DNA of 64,000 bases from Stieleria neptunia (GTDB taxonomy: Bacteria > Planctomycetota > Planctomycetia > Pirellulales > Pirellulaceae), in NCBI RefSeq assembly GCF_007754155.1, contig NZ_CP037423.1:4712001-4776000 (forward strand), in the 5' to 3' direction. Below are positions 1 to 8,096 of this stretch, piece after piece; the first letter of the stretch is position 1; every line of letters starts with the position of its first letter. The translations under genes and the position numbers were made by a program. Under the pieces are notes generated by a model. The model was not told the DNA's origin, searched no databases, and worked only from the letters and a program-made list of their open reading frames with translations.

Positions 1-670
1 GGCGGTGATCTTTCAGCGTCAGCCAAACGCTATTCGATCGCGACTGAAGAAACTCGAGTCCAATGAGTAAATTCGCCTATTGGATCGCGCAAGAGACCGC
101 GTCCGAGCCCAAGCGAGGTAAGCCGGGAACGAGACACTCGGTAAACCATCATCCGACAGCTTATCTGTTCGGCCAAAGCCGTTTGCCTTTCCGACAGGCC
201 CACCTCGGCGCGGAACCGCCAAGGCTGACTAACGACAGCCAGATCAAGCCGGGCGCCTCTTTCTTCCCCAATGTTTTTTGGCTTTCGCCGAGCCGGACTG
301 ACGCCGTCACCCGTGACCGTTCGGTGGCAGTCCGAGAGAAGGCGAGAGGCGAAAAACGCGCACGTGCGATCGTTAACACCAAGTGCGTTGACTTTAACGA
401 TTGATACCGAAGCGGTTTTCTACTTTTGCGGCGGTTGGCGAATTGCTCTGTTGACAACCAGGCGGAGCTGTCGGGTCATCGAGGTGGTCCACGCTCTCGG
501 GCTCATTGAACTTGATCGCCATCGCCACCGATCAAGGCCGCCGCCATCAGTGACAACCGAGAGACACGCAGCGCAGCCGGCCGGATCGCCAAGCCCACGC
601 GACCCCGCCGGCATGGATCTTCTCCACGGCGTCTGCGCAATCGCAACGCACCAACACAAGGTCACCCCCG
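1..670. other. Island edge with dispersed repeat, no confident gene
   Basis: I find no credible gene here. Open frames on both strands overlap each other and match no family I know. Most of the stretch (about 112-440) is copy A of a repeat found again near 6716-7048 and, in part, near 11284-11540. From about 576 onward the sequence matches the region upstream of the second truncated recombinase near 11541. The stretch reads as the left part of a repeat-rich mobile island that continues beyond the window. Confidence 0.6.
112..440. repeat. Dispersed repeat R2/R3, copy A
   Basis: This copy has two conserved blocks around a variable middle. Block one begins with GTAAGCCGGGAACGAG at 118 and ends with CGGCCAAAGCC at 170-180. 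Block two begins with GGCTTTCGCCG at 280-290 and runs through a conserved stretch containing CACCAAGTGCGTTGACTTTA. The two inner edges are imperfect inverted repeats of each other (CGGCCAAAGCC against CGGCGAAAGCC) with 99 nt between them. Copies B (6717-7048) and C (11284-11540) share the edges but differ in the middle. The function is unknown; by position it could mark a recombination cassette edge. Confidence 0.7.
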
Positions 671-1066
671 ATGGCTTCGACGTTACCAGCCCTGGTCCAA
701 AGCTACATCGCATACCTGCAACGATCGGGCCACAAACGACGCATCGTCAACATCACCAGGCAGCAACTCGACTACTTCGTCACCTGGTGTCAAACGCAAT
801 CGATCACAACCAACGACCAAATCAGCGACACAACCGCCGCTGACTATGTTGGCCACCTGCAAAACGAAGTTGACTTAATCAATGGTGCAGCGATTGGGAT
901 CCGCATCGTTCGTGAACGCGTCACAAAGCTTCGTCGCTTGTTTGAATGGCTTGCGCGAGACACCAATTTCTCCAGTGACATCGCAGCGACGGTTCCCACA
1001 ATCGATAAACGCGGGAAGGCGAATCTGCCAAGCCATTGCTGCTACGACCAAAAGCTTCCGGCCTAG
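671..1066 (+). pseudogene. Tyrosine recombinase, N-terminal fragment (copy 1)
   Basis: The frame encodes only the SAM-like core-binding domain of a phage-integrase-type recombinase (about 125 residues, with RLFEWLARDTNFSS near the end). The catalytic domain is absent: the Arg, His-x-x-Arg and Tyr motifs seen in the full-length relative at 1576-2532 do not follow. The match to the second copy (11630-12076) stops in both just after the residues CCYDQ, so both derive from one already truncated ancestor. It cannot be an active recombinase alone. It is not a closely similar paralogue of the intact recombinase, because the N-terminal sequences differ strongly. Confidence 0.75.
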
Positions 1067-1575
1067 GACGCGAAGCTTCCGGGGCCTGCGGCAAAGCTGA
1101 CGGCGTGCTTCCGTGGACCTTCTGGTGGCATTCGATTGACGCAAGTCGTTTCCAGTCAAGCAGCTAGCCACGATTCACCCCAACCGAACCCGAAAACGTC
1201 GCAAGCCCCCCCTCATGCAAACACTCTGTATACAACAATTACGACCAAAACTGCGAGCATGCGATAGCTGACTGCGAGCATCAGATCGGCAAGCCCGAGC
1301 ATGGGATGTGCATTGGGTGAGCATGTCATGAGCATCGTTTGTGATGCTCAGTAATTCACACAAGTCGTTGCCAGCCAACGACATTCAAAACGAAAGCGAA
1401 AACTTCGCCTTCAAACCTCGCAAGGCCCCCTCATTGAAAGTCTTGCCATAGCTGCATCGCCGTGATCGGTGATGCCGTCTTCTTCGGCCGAGTGACGTTC
1501 ACCCGGCCGCCTTCACCCTGATCGAGCACGCCCGGCTACCGGTACGCGCTGATCACAACCCCAGGATGCAAATCC
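1067..1575. other. Intergenic region upstream of the intact recombinase
   Basis: No gene is supported. Two related segments are visible, both carrying a CAAGTCGTT core near their start and a CGCAAG.CCCCCTCAT core near their end (about 1140-1216 and 1361-1433), which suggests an old duplication. Between them lies a helically phased set of GAGCAT boxes (annotated separately). The last 60 nt before the recombinase hold the likely ribosome-binding site AGGA at 1562-1565. Confidence 0.55.
1251..1350. promoter_or_regulatory. Phased GAGCAT boxes with terminal palindrome
   Basis: Five GAGCAT hexamers begin at 1255, 1276, 1297, 1319 and 1330, giving spacings of 21, 21, 22 and 11 bp, close to two or one turns of B-DNA. 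The first two sit in a longer repeated word, CTGCGAGCAT. The last box is one arm of a perfect 8-bp inverted repeat, TGAGCATC and GATGCTCA (1329-1350, 6-nt loop). All boxes would face the same side of the helix, as in iterons or accessory recombinase sites. The role is inferred from geometry alone. Confidence 0.45.
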
Positions 1576-2532
1576 ATGTCAAACCTTCCTACTCCCACCG
1601 TCCTGCTAACTCGTTACTTCAACAACCTTAAGATGAACAACTGGTCGGCAACGACCATCTCGCGCCGCGACTACGTCTTGAACAAGTTCATCACGTGGTC
1701 TTCCGAACGCGGCATCGAGTCCGTCACCGAGATCACGCCCGAGTCACTCGCAGCCTATCGGCGTTGGCTCTATCACTACCGCAACGAACGCACCGGCAAG
1801 TCGCTCAAGTTCTGTACTCAAGCTTCCTACCTCTCAACGGTTGGTCACTGGCTCGCATGGCTGACCGAACAGGGTTGGATCAACAGCGATCCATCAACCG
1901 GCATCGAACTGCCCAAGGAAGAACAGCGTCTCCCATCATCGCACCTGACGATCGACGAAATCGAAACGCTGTTGAGCTCCGTCGATCTCACAACCGCGAC
2001 GGGTCTTCGCGACCGCGCGATGTTGGAACTCTTTTATGCCACCGGCATGCGACGCGCCGAGTTGATCGCGCTGAAACTCGACGACATCAACCACGAATCC
2101 GGACTTGCCATGATCCGTCAAGGCAAAGGCCGCAAGGATCGCGTGGTGCCGACCGGCAAGCGAGCCCTTGGATGGCTGATGAAATATCTTCACGATGGTC
2201 GCCCGGCATTACTCGACGAAGACACCGACGTGATCTTCCTGACGTCCCGTGGCAACGCGTTCCATCCGGTCACACTCAGCCAACTCGTCAGAAGCTACTT
2301 GACCGCGGCGGGCATCACGAAACCCGGCAGTTGCCACATGCTCCGCCACACGACGGCGACGTTGATGCTCGAAGGCGGCGCGGACCTGCGCTCGATCCAA
2401 ACGCTCTTGGGTCACGAGCAACTCAACACGACGCAGATCTACACGCACGTGTCGATCAAACGCCTGCGTGAAGTCCACGACAAAACGCATCCGGGCGCCA
2501 AGGACCGACCGCCGCAAAGCGACACCGAATAG
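1576..2532 (+). CDS. Tyrosine recombinase, XerC/XerD-like, full length
   Basis: This 318-residue site-specific recombinase has the normal length for the Xer/phage-integrase family. Residues 1-110 form the SAM-like core-binding domain and residues about 120-305 the catalytic domain. All expected catalytic positions are visible: Arg159 in TGMRRAEL, Lys184 in RQGKGRKDR, His254 and Arg257 in HMLRH, His280 in LLGHEQ and the nucleophile Tyr289 in QIYTHV. The ATG at 1576 has AGGA about 10 nt upstream. Pieces of a near-identical gene tail recur at 7561-7926 and 28551-28681, so the gene belongs to a local family of mobile recombinases rather than being the housekeeping XerC. An RHS fragment follows with no gap for a separate promoter. 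Confidence 0.93.
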   Translation: MSNLPTPTVLLTRYFNNLKMNNWSATTISRRDYVLNKFITWSSERGIESVTEITPESLAAYRRWLYHYRNERTGKSLKFCTQASYLSTVGHWLAWLTEQGWINSDPSTGIELPKEEQRLPSSHLTIDEIETLLSSVDLTTATGLRDRAMLELFYATGMRRAELIALKLDDINHESGLAMIRQGKGRKDRVVPTGKRALGWLMKYLHDGRPALLDEDTDVIFLTSRGNAFHPVTLSQLVRSYLTAAGITKPGSCHMLRHTTATLMLEGGADLRSIQTLLGHEQLNTTQIYTHVSIKRLREVHDKTHPGAKDRPPQSDTE

Positions 2533-2557
2533 CCTGTCCATCAGTTACAATGGCGGG

Positions 2558-3673
2558 ATGCTCTGCAAGCCATCATCCCGTCGTCGCCCCCTTCAACGCC
2601 GTCTCGCGCGCCGCCGCGCGGGAGGCGTTAAGTCGTGCGTTGATTCAAAACGAATCCGTAGCTGCAAAACGCTTCGTCAACCAACCTGCTTGCCCGACAA
2701 ATCATGCACTGAAAGCGACAGGTGGTCTATCAAGTTCGCCTCTCGCTATCACGGCACCCAACAGTACAGTGTCAACGCGCTGACCGATTCGAGCGGGACG
2801 ATCAAGGAACGGTACGCGTATGATGCGTATGGTGGACTGTCGATCTTCGACGCCAGTGGCACGGCACGTACGACAACCGCCGAAGGCAACCGGTACACCT
2901 ACACCGGTCGCGAGTACGACGATGTTCTTGACCTCTACCACTACCGCGCCCGCATGTACGATTCGATTGCGGGACGGTTTTTGAGTCGTGATCCGATTGG
3001 GTTCGAAGGTGGCCAGTGGAGCCTGTACATGTATGTTGGTGGGATGCCAACCAACGCCGCTGACCCCAGTGGATTGCAAATCAGGTTCTTTCCACCGGAA
3101 GGAGATCCACGAAATGAGAAGAGTAAGTTGCCGGGATTTCACGTAGCTGACAAACCTGGGTGGTTCAGGATCGTATGCCACGGTGGCTGCCACCTGGATG
3201 ATGTAAGTGAGTTTTCACCCAAAAAACCAAATCCAAATTGGACGCCAGACGGAAAAGGCGGACCCGCATTTATTCCCATCCCGGTAAATGAAATGTGCGC
3301 AAAAATCTTGTCGCACCCTTCTTATAAGCCCGGTTGCAAGGTCGAAATCATTGCTTGTCAGGTGGGACGAGGGGATTACGGCGAACGGTTGGCCGAGTGC
3401 TTGGGAGGCGGTTCTGATGTTTATACCTACCCAGAAAACATCAACCCCGTAGGCAATAGCTTTTACTGCAACAACTCACCCCAGGACCCCAAAGACCTCT
3501 ATGCCCCGGATTCCGGAGGAAACAAGCCACCAGTCATTTCACCTGGGCTATCGGATCTAGAAGCATGCTACGCGAGGTGCGATCGAGCTTTTCCCGGATT
3601 AAGGAATTGGGTTCTTCGCAGCATATGCAAAGCAAAGTACTGTGACGTTCGTTACGGAAATGGAAGCCTATGA
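2558..3673 (+). CDS. Orphan RHS core with C-terminal caspase-like toxin candidate
   Basis: From the ATG at 2558 (371 residues) residues about 65-174 are the end of an RHS repeat-associated core, with YDAYGGLSIFD, RYTYTGREYD and the boundary motif RFLSRDPIGFEGG. The usual thousand-residue RHS shell and secretion signals are missing; the RHS match starts abruptly near 2750. The tail (about 175-371) differs from the second RHS gene at 9045. It contains a beta-strand-like FRIVCHGG with His208 and KVEIIACQVG with Cys267, the His-Gly and Ala-Cys spacing of clan CD (caspase/CHAT/C80-like) cysteine peptidases. That assignment is an inference. The start is uncertain: an in-frame GTG at 2468 overlaps the recombinase. 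A small membrane protein starts 20 nt downstream. Confidence 0.75.
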   Translation: MLCKPSSRRRPLQRRLARRRAGGVKSCVDSKRIRSCKTLRQPTCLPDKSCTESDRWSIKFASRYHGTQQYSVNALTDSSGTIKERYAYDAYGGLSIFDASGTARTTTAEGNRYTYTGREYDDVLDLYHYRARMYDSIAGRFLSRDPIGFEGGQWSLYMYVGGMPTNAADPSGLQIRFFPPEGDPRNEKSKLPGFHVADKPGWFRIVCHGGCHLDDVSEFSPKKPNPNWTPDGKGGPAFIPIPVNEMCAKILSHPSYKPGCKVEIIACQVGRGDYGERLAECLGGGSDVYTYPENINPVGNSFYCNNSPQDPKDLYAPDSGGNKPPVISPGLSDLEACYARCDRAFPGLRNWVLRSICKAKYCDVRYGNGSL

Positions 3674-3693
3674 CCCATGCAGTCAACTGAATC

Positions 3694-4128
3694 ATGCGAT
3701 TCTCTATCAAAACCGTGGTGGTTGCAATCCTTATGGTTGCTTTAGCAATGTCGCATTTCGTGCTCCAAGCGAAACTACGAATGCAAATCCGTGCGTTCGA
3801 AGAGAAAGAGGAAGAACGCGAAAGCCTTGAGGACCCACTGGAAAGGCATTTAGTCGACTCGCTCACTACCGGCGACTTACTTGGAGCGAATCCATATTAT
3901 ATGATTCTTGTGGATAAGGTCGTGACACCAGCCAATCCAGAAGTGTTTAACGGCTGGGCGAAAATGTTAGCCGAACTCGACGATTCTTCTCCGTCCGCTT
4001 TTGTGGACTGTGAATTCCACTTGTTTCGTTTTCGAGAGGGCAGGGACTACACAATCTTTGCCGTTATCGTGCGAGAGGATAGGTGTGTGAAGGTAATGTG
4101 GATAGGAGCAGAGATAAAACCTGTCTGA
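3694..4128 (+). CDS. Small membrane-anchored protein, candidate immunity partner of RHS tail
   Basis: This 144-residue protein begins with a leader of the planctomycete RFSxxT type (MRFSIKTVVVAILMVALAM), predicted to be a single N-terminal membrane segment. A charged stretch follows (EEKEEERESLEDP) and then a compact domain of about 100 residues that I do not recognise. It starts 20 nt after the RHS gene stop and on the same strand, the position in which polymorphic toxin loci carry an immunity gene. A membrane-anchored partner would fit a toxin that acts outside the cytoplasm. This role is inferred from position only. Confidence 0.6.
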   Translation: MRFSIKTVVVAILMVALAMSHFVLQAKLRMQIRAFEEKEEERESLEDPLERHLVDSLTTGDLLGANPYYMILVDKVVTPANPEVFNGWAKMLAELDDSSPSAFVDCEFHLFRFREGRDYTIFAVIVREDRCVKVMWIGAEIKPV

Positions 4129-4199
4129 GTTGACGCGCTCAGCAATTTTCCGTCAGTGACCAAGCCAAAGGGGGCCATTACCTTTCCGATTAACCTGCC

Positions 4200-4220
4200 C
4201 GGCGGGCAGGATGCCCGCCG
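4200..4220 (+). terminator. Hairpin after the RHS/partner pair
   Basis: Perfect 9-bp arms CGGCGGGCA (4200-4208) and TGCCCGCCG (4212-4220) close on a 3-nt loop and are followed by TCTTT. It lies 72 nt after the small membrane protein gene and could end that transcript. The short T-tract makes it a weak intrinsic terminator candidate; it could also be part of a dispersed palindrome. Confidence 0.4.
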
Positions 4221-4501
4221 TCTTTCGGCACGATGCGTAACAGTTTAGTTGAATGACCTGGGGGACGGTGGTGTCGGACCATCGCTCGAACTGCGCATCG
4301 CCGAAGGATTGGATTCAGCTCTCCCCGCAGTCTGTCATGGGGCGTGCCGATTGGTTTACCATCAGCGCAGCATTCAACGTCGTTTCACCGGAATCGTCCA
4401 GCGAACGTGACTACAGGTGAGTCGCTCGGCTGAGAATTTCGCTCGCTGCTTCTTCCGGAGTCGCAGCTTGTCTCTTCCTATGAAGAGGCGACACGATCGC
4501 C

Positions 4502-4530
4502 TGCACCGGCGTAGCCGCTACGCCGGTGCA
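4502..4530. terminator. Hairpin overlapping the end of the IS66 transposase
   Basis: Perfect 13-bp arms TGCACCGGCGTAG (4502-4514) and CTACGCCGGTGCA (4518-4530) enclose the loop CCG. The transposase stop codon (TAG on the minus strand, 4518-4520) lies inside the right arm, so the hairpin forms exactly where translation ends. It may end the transposase transcript or block transcription entering from outside. No clear T-tract follows. Confidence 0.5.
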
Positions 4531-6095
4531 TAAAGCGAACGCAGTACTTCGTCCGGAGGTCGCGTGAAAAGACCGTAGTAGATGTCGCTGGCACGGTGCC
4601 CATGACGCCGCGCTGTCTCTGCAACGCTCATCAGATCTGCCATCCGCTCACCACCTTCCCGACTTCGGCTGCCGAAGCAGATCTTGCGCAACACGACTAG
4701 TGGGCGAATAGCACGTTCTGCAAGGTTGTTCGTCGGCGAAACTCGTGGATCGTCGATGAACACCAACCACTCTGAGAGGTGACGAAGAATTCGCCCTTGA
4801 AGTTGGATCGCTTTTTCGTCTTCGACATCAGTCAACGAAAGGCGTTCCAATTCGTTTCGCAGCCACAAGATCTCAGACTCAAGTGCAGCTCCTTTTAGCT
4901 TACCGGCTTTTCGTCGGCGGTGGAGGCGAGTACCGCGTTGGACGAATTGCTTGACATCTTCGAAGAACTGATAGTCGGCTGATACCGGAGCAACGAGCTT
5001 TTGCCAATCACGCGAGGTTCGAGCAAGATGTGCCAAACATTTTTGCTTCGCGCCAGCGACCTGAGCATTGTAGCCACCGTAGCAGTCCGTTACCAAAGTG
5101 CCGCAAAAGTCAGGGCCAAGAACGTCGCGTGAAACGAACCCCGCACGCGTCGTTTCAAAAGTGAAATGGATGAACTGTTCGTTGCCGTGTACCCAAAAGT
5201 AGGCGCGATCGCCGTCTAAGGTCCAGTAGGTTTCATCCGCATAGACTGGCCCGTCAGTGCTGGCAAGCTTCTTGGCGATATCGTCGACAACCGGTTCGGC
5301 AAGCTTCGCAAGAGCCTTTTCGAAACCGATCAGTGCTGCCGCTGTGAACGTGATTCCAAATAACTCTTCAATCGCTCGTGGGACCTTGCGGTAGGTAATG
5401 CCAATGACATTGCGGAGATAGATCGCCTTGCTGCGCAACCCTGGTCCTATGCGACTTCCCAGAACCTCTCCCGGACCAGCTTTTTGCACAAGCGTATCAC
5501 AGGCGATGCATTTGGCGACCACATGACGATAGAGCACGACGCGGAACTGTCCATCAACAATATCTTCCTGCAGGTGCTCCAATGGATCGGCATCCAACAA
5601 AATGACTTGGCGACTCGCGCAGCAGGGGCAGACTCGAGGAGCCTTGACATCAATGTCCCAATCGTACTCTTGGGGAGTCTTTCGAAACCATCCTGGATGA
5701 CCTACCGGGGCGCCGCGTTTAGCTTTGCGACCCGAATCATCTTGGTTGGCCTCTTGCAATTCCGGTTTCGCATCGTCGTCAGACTGCTCATTGGTTGCAA
5801 ACTTGTTCTGCCGCTCAATCTTCAATTCAAGTTTGACGCGTTCCAGTTGCTCTTGGAGGCTGACGACGTCGCTGAGCAATTCGCTGTTACGCTTTTCGAG
5901 CAATCGAATCTGGCGAAGCGATGATTCTCGGGTGTCCTCGCTTTGATTAGCTACCATCGCAACAGAAATCACCGAGGCGCCACCAAGATGCGGGCAATTC
6001 CCTACATTGGGGCAAGCGTGCTCGTGGTTGGGATAGATTGGAATAGACATTTCGCGGCAATCCTCGATTGCCACCAATTTATCCCGCCGCCCCAA
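4518..6095 (-). CDS. IS66-family transposase, DDE type
   Basis: This 525-residue transposase shows the IS66 layout: an N-terminal coiled coil (residues about 60-95, LLEKRNSELLSDVVSLQEQL), a zinc-binding region with CPCC and CIAC pairs at about 155-200, and a DDE catalytic domain. The catalytic motifs visible are VYADETYW, VTDCYGGYN and the NNLAERAIRP box with its glutamate. The length is usual for the family and no frameshift is present, so it is probably active. The exact start is unsure, since several in-frame Met codons lie in the first 50 residues. It is the only gene of the IS element and is read towards its left end. Confidence 0.93.
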   Translation of the reverse strand: MGRRDKLVAIEDCREMSIPIYPNHEHACPNVGNCPHLGGASVISVAMVANQSEDTRESSLRQIRLLEKRNSELLSDVVSLQEQLERVKLELKIERQNKFATNEQSDDDAKPELQEANQDDSGRKAKRGAPVGHPGWFRKTPQEYDWDIDVKAPRVCPCCASRQVILLDADPLEHLQEDIVDGQFRVVLYRHVVAKCIACDTLVQKAGPGEVLGSRIGPGLRSKAIYLRNVIGITYRKVPRAIEELFGITFTAAALIGFEKALAKLAEPVVDDIAKKLASTDGPVYADETYWTLDGDRAYFWVHGNEQFIHFTFETTRAGFVSRDVLGPDFCGTLVTDCYGGYNAQVAGAKQKCLAHLARTSRDWQKLVAPVSADYQFFEDVKQFVQRGTRLHRRRKAGKLKGAALESEILWLRNELERLSLTDVEDEKAIQLQGRILRHLSEWLVFIDDPRVSPTNNLAERAIRPLVVLRKICFGSRSREGGERMADLMSVAETARRHGHRASDIYYGLFTRPPDEVLRSLYAPA

Positions 6096-6504
6096 AATCG
6101 ACCAATAGCAGTTCCAAGAGGACTAAACTGTTACCACGATGCCGGACTAAGAAAAAGGGTCAGGAGCCGAATTGGCAGGATAGGCAACCTAACGACTACG
6201 GACGCATCAAAGGGGGCGGGGGTTGAACCCCGCAAATGCAGCGGCGGACGATTGATGTGATCACAGGACCGAGCCAACTTCCGCCGCAATGCATGGCCGT
6301 CTAATCCTGACGGTTGGCCGACCACGCAGATCTCGAGCATCAAAGAACGCCGAAGGCACGGCGGGTAGGATGCCCGTCGACTGAAACCCGTCGGGGACAG
6401 GATGTCAGTCGGAGAACGATGGCAGGAAGCGGGGGAGCGGTTCCATGTTTCAAGTTCCAGGTTCCAAGTTGAAAGAGAAGAGTTGGAAGTTGGGAAGACC
6501 GAGC

Positions 6505-6680
6505 GGGCCATCGTTCGCCGACCGGAGTGAGGGAGGGATCGACCGAGCGGAACCGACGGCCCGCGGAGGTGGTGACAGCGACCGAAGGATGAGGGTAGCG
6601 CCGGGCGCGAGCGAGCAGCACCGACGCCGAGGGCGGAGCCCGATAAAGACAGACGAGGCAGGAGGCCGAGTTCCTTATCA
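6505..6680. repeat. Dispersed repeat R1, copy 1
   Basis: The unit contains GGGAGGGATCGACCGAGCGG, then GACAGCGACCGAAGGATGAG and a closing block with GACGAGGCAGGA. The same blocks recur at about 11138-11250 (with the central part deleted) and 28302-28432. In copies 1 and 2 the repeat leads directly into repeat R2/R3; in copy 3 it leads toward a recombinase tail. It holds no credible gene, and its strong purine bias makes long false open frames. Confidence 0.65.
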
Positions 6681-6716
6681 AGAAGGGCGGAAGTGACCGC
6701 GACGAGCGACAGCGAC

Positions 6717-7048
6717 GTAAGCCGGGAACGAGCCACTCAGTAAACCGTCATCCGACAGCTTGTCTGTTCGGCCAAAGCCCTTTGCAAATCACCGACAGGC
6801 TCCCCGGCAGTCACGGGCCACACCGGCTCGGTCAACACCGCCTTCAACGACCAAGCCGACGCCACACTCTCCCAATACGTTTTTTGGCTTTCGCCGAGCC
6901 GGACTGACGCCGTCACCGGTGACCCTCCGGCGATCAGGCCGAGAGAAGGCGAGAGACAAAAAACACTCACGTGCGATCGTTAACACCAAGTGCGTTGACT
7001 TTAACGATTGATCCCGAAGTGGTTTTCTACTTTCGCGGCGGTTGGCTG
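6717..7048. repeat. Dispersed repeat R2/R3, copy B
   Basis: This is the second copy of the two-block repeat, with CGGCCAAAGCC at 6769-6779 and the inverted partner GGCTTTCGCCG at 6886-6896. The 106-nt middle is unrelated to that of copy A apart from the first few bases. After the second block it matches copy A closely through the motif CACCAAGTGCGTTGACTTTA. It precedes the primase-like fragment, whereas copies A and C precede recombinase fragments. Confidence 0.7.
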
Positions 7049-7287
7049 ATTCCGTCGCTTGACAGTGAGCGGAAGCTGTCGCGTCATGGAGGGCCGGCCG
7101 ATCCGTGAGGCGTTGATCCACGTTTCGCCCCTGCACCTTCAAGGCTCTCGACCGCCGACGACAGCCGACAGGTGCGCAGCTTCCGCGGACCCGCTCGGTA
7201 ACCGCCGATGCCTCTCCCCGCGATCTTTCCAAACCACCAAGCAACGACCACGCCACCGGTCTGCGCGCATCCAACGGAGCCAACACG

Positions 7288-7560
7288 ATGAACGATGACT
7301 TCCTCAACGCGATCCTCGATAACCCGATCAAGGCCATCGCCAAGTTCTACGCGACATGCTTGAACGAAAGCGAGCGAGCCATGGCGTACGTCAACGACGA
7401 ACTGCACCTGACCAACGAACAAGCAACCGAGCAACAAATCGGATTCGCCGACCGAACACTTGGCAAGCAGATCCCACAACGCCGCATCAAGCGCGGCCGT
7501 GAAGTCCGTGACGTGCTCGTTGCCGCCGGCCTTTACAAAGCCAAGCGAGCCCTTGAATAG
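7288..7560 (+). pseudogene. Primase-like fragment fused to a recombinase tail
   Basis: The 90-residue frame resembles the segment that follows the CHC2 zinc finger in DnaG-like primases of mobile elements, with GFADRTLGKQIPQRR and GREVRDVLVAAGLYKA. The normal continuation after GLYKA is missing. Instead the DNA switches to recombinase sequence at AAGCGAGCCCTT, the stretch that in the intact recombinase encodes KRAL. The next codons, which read Gly-Trp in the intact gene, read Glu-stop here. The frame therefore ends exactly at the fusion. The primase call rests on motif memory, not a search. A short recombinase tail follows in the same frame. Confidence 0.55.
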
Positions 7561-7926
7561 CTGATGAAATACCTTCGCGATGGTCACCCCGCATTACTTG
7601 ATGAAGACACCGACGTGATTTTCCTGACGTCCCGCGGCAACGCGTTCCATCAGGTCACACTCAGCCAACTCGTCAGAAGCTACTTCACCGCGGCGGGCAT
7701 CACGAAGCCCGGCAGTTGCCACATGATCCGCCACACCACAGCGACGTTGATGCTCGAAGGCGGCGCGGACCTGCGCTCGATCCAAACGCTGCTCGGCCAC
7801 GAGCAGCTCAACACGACGCAGATCTACACGCACGTGTCGATCAAACGCCTCCGCGAAGTCCACGACAAAACCCCTCGGGGCGTCAAAGATCGCGATCCCG
7901 ACAACCGGTCCGATAGCGAAGGCTAA
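7561..7926 (+). pseudogene. Tyrosine recombinase, C-terminal fragment
   Basis: This fragment is nearly identical to the last third of the intact recombinase at 1576-2532 (LMKYL, FLTSRGNAFH, then HMIRHTTAT, LLGHEQ and QIYTHV). It keeps His-x-x-Arg, the second His and the Tyr, but lacks the catalytic Arg and Lys and the whole DNA-binding domain, so it cannot act alone. An internal ATG at 7564 could start it. It is joined upstream to a primase-like piece and followed after 170 nt by an Rpn-type nuclease gene. The same recombinase-tail/Rpn pairing is seen again at 28551-29742. Confidence 0.85.
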
Positions 7927-8096
7927 CTGGGAAGCGATAAATCTCCCACCTGGGCTATCCGTACCACGCCCCGTCGTTGCAGTGCATCGGCGGGGCCCTC
8001 GGCGACTCAGTCCCACACATCGACAGCCAAACCATCACGGCGGTAGACTGATCGCGAGTCAGCTTCTGTTTCCCGTGCCAATCCAATGATCAGCTT

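Larger units (their letters stand above)
4237..6134 (-). mobile_element. Complete IS66-family insertion sequence
   Basis: The element is 1898 bp with ends GTAACAGTTTAGT at 4237 and the matching inverted ACTAAACTGTTAC ending at 6134. Thirteen terminal bases match exactly and start with GTAA, as is usual for IS66. The flanking octamer CACGATGC occurs at 4229-4236 and again at 6135-6142, so an 8-bp target duplication is intact and the insertion is probably recent. There is a single transposase gene and no tnpA or tnpB accessory gene, as in the ISBst12-like subgroup. It inserted into a non-coding stretch of the island, between the first RHS locus and the repeat region. Confidence 0.95.
6135..7287. 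other. Repeat-dense non-coding stretch
   Basis: No gene is supported; the open frames here are shadows of GC-rich repeats. In order it holds a unit resembling the direct repeats near 10771 and 10909 (6239-6310), a short run of TTCAAG/TTCCAGGTTCCA microsatellite text (about 6440-6475), repeat R1 (about 6505-6680), repeat R2/R3 copy B (6717-7048) and a unique leader of some 230 nt before the primase-like fragment. Confidence 0.6.

Noticed and set aside
112..440. Integron attC site
   Set aside because: The inverted edges are suggestive, but I see no typical attC core sites, and the intact recombinase lacks an obvious integron-integrase insert.
6131..6736. Long minus-strand open frame across repeat R1
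   Set aside because: It overlaps several other frames, has Arg/Ser/Pro-rich content with no family match, and follows the purine bias of the repeat.
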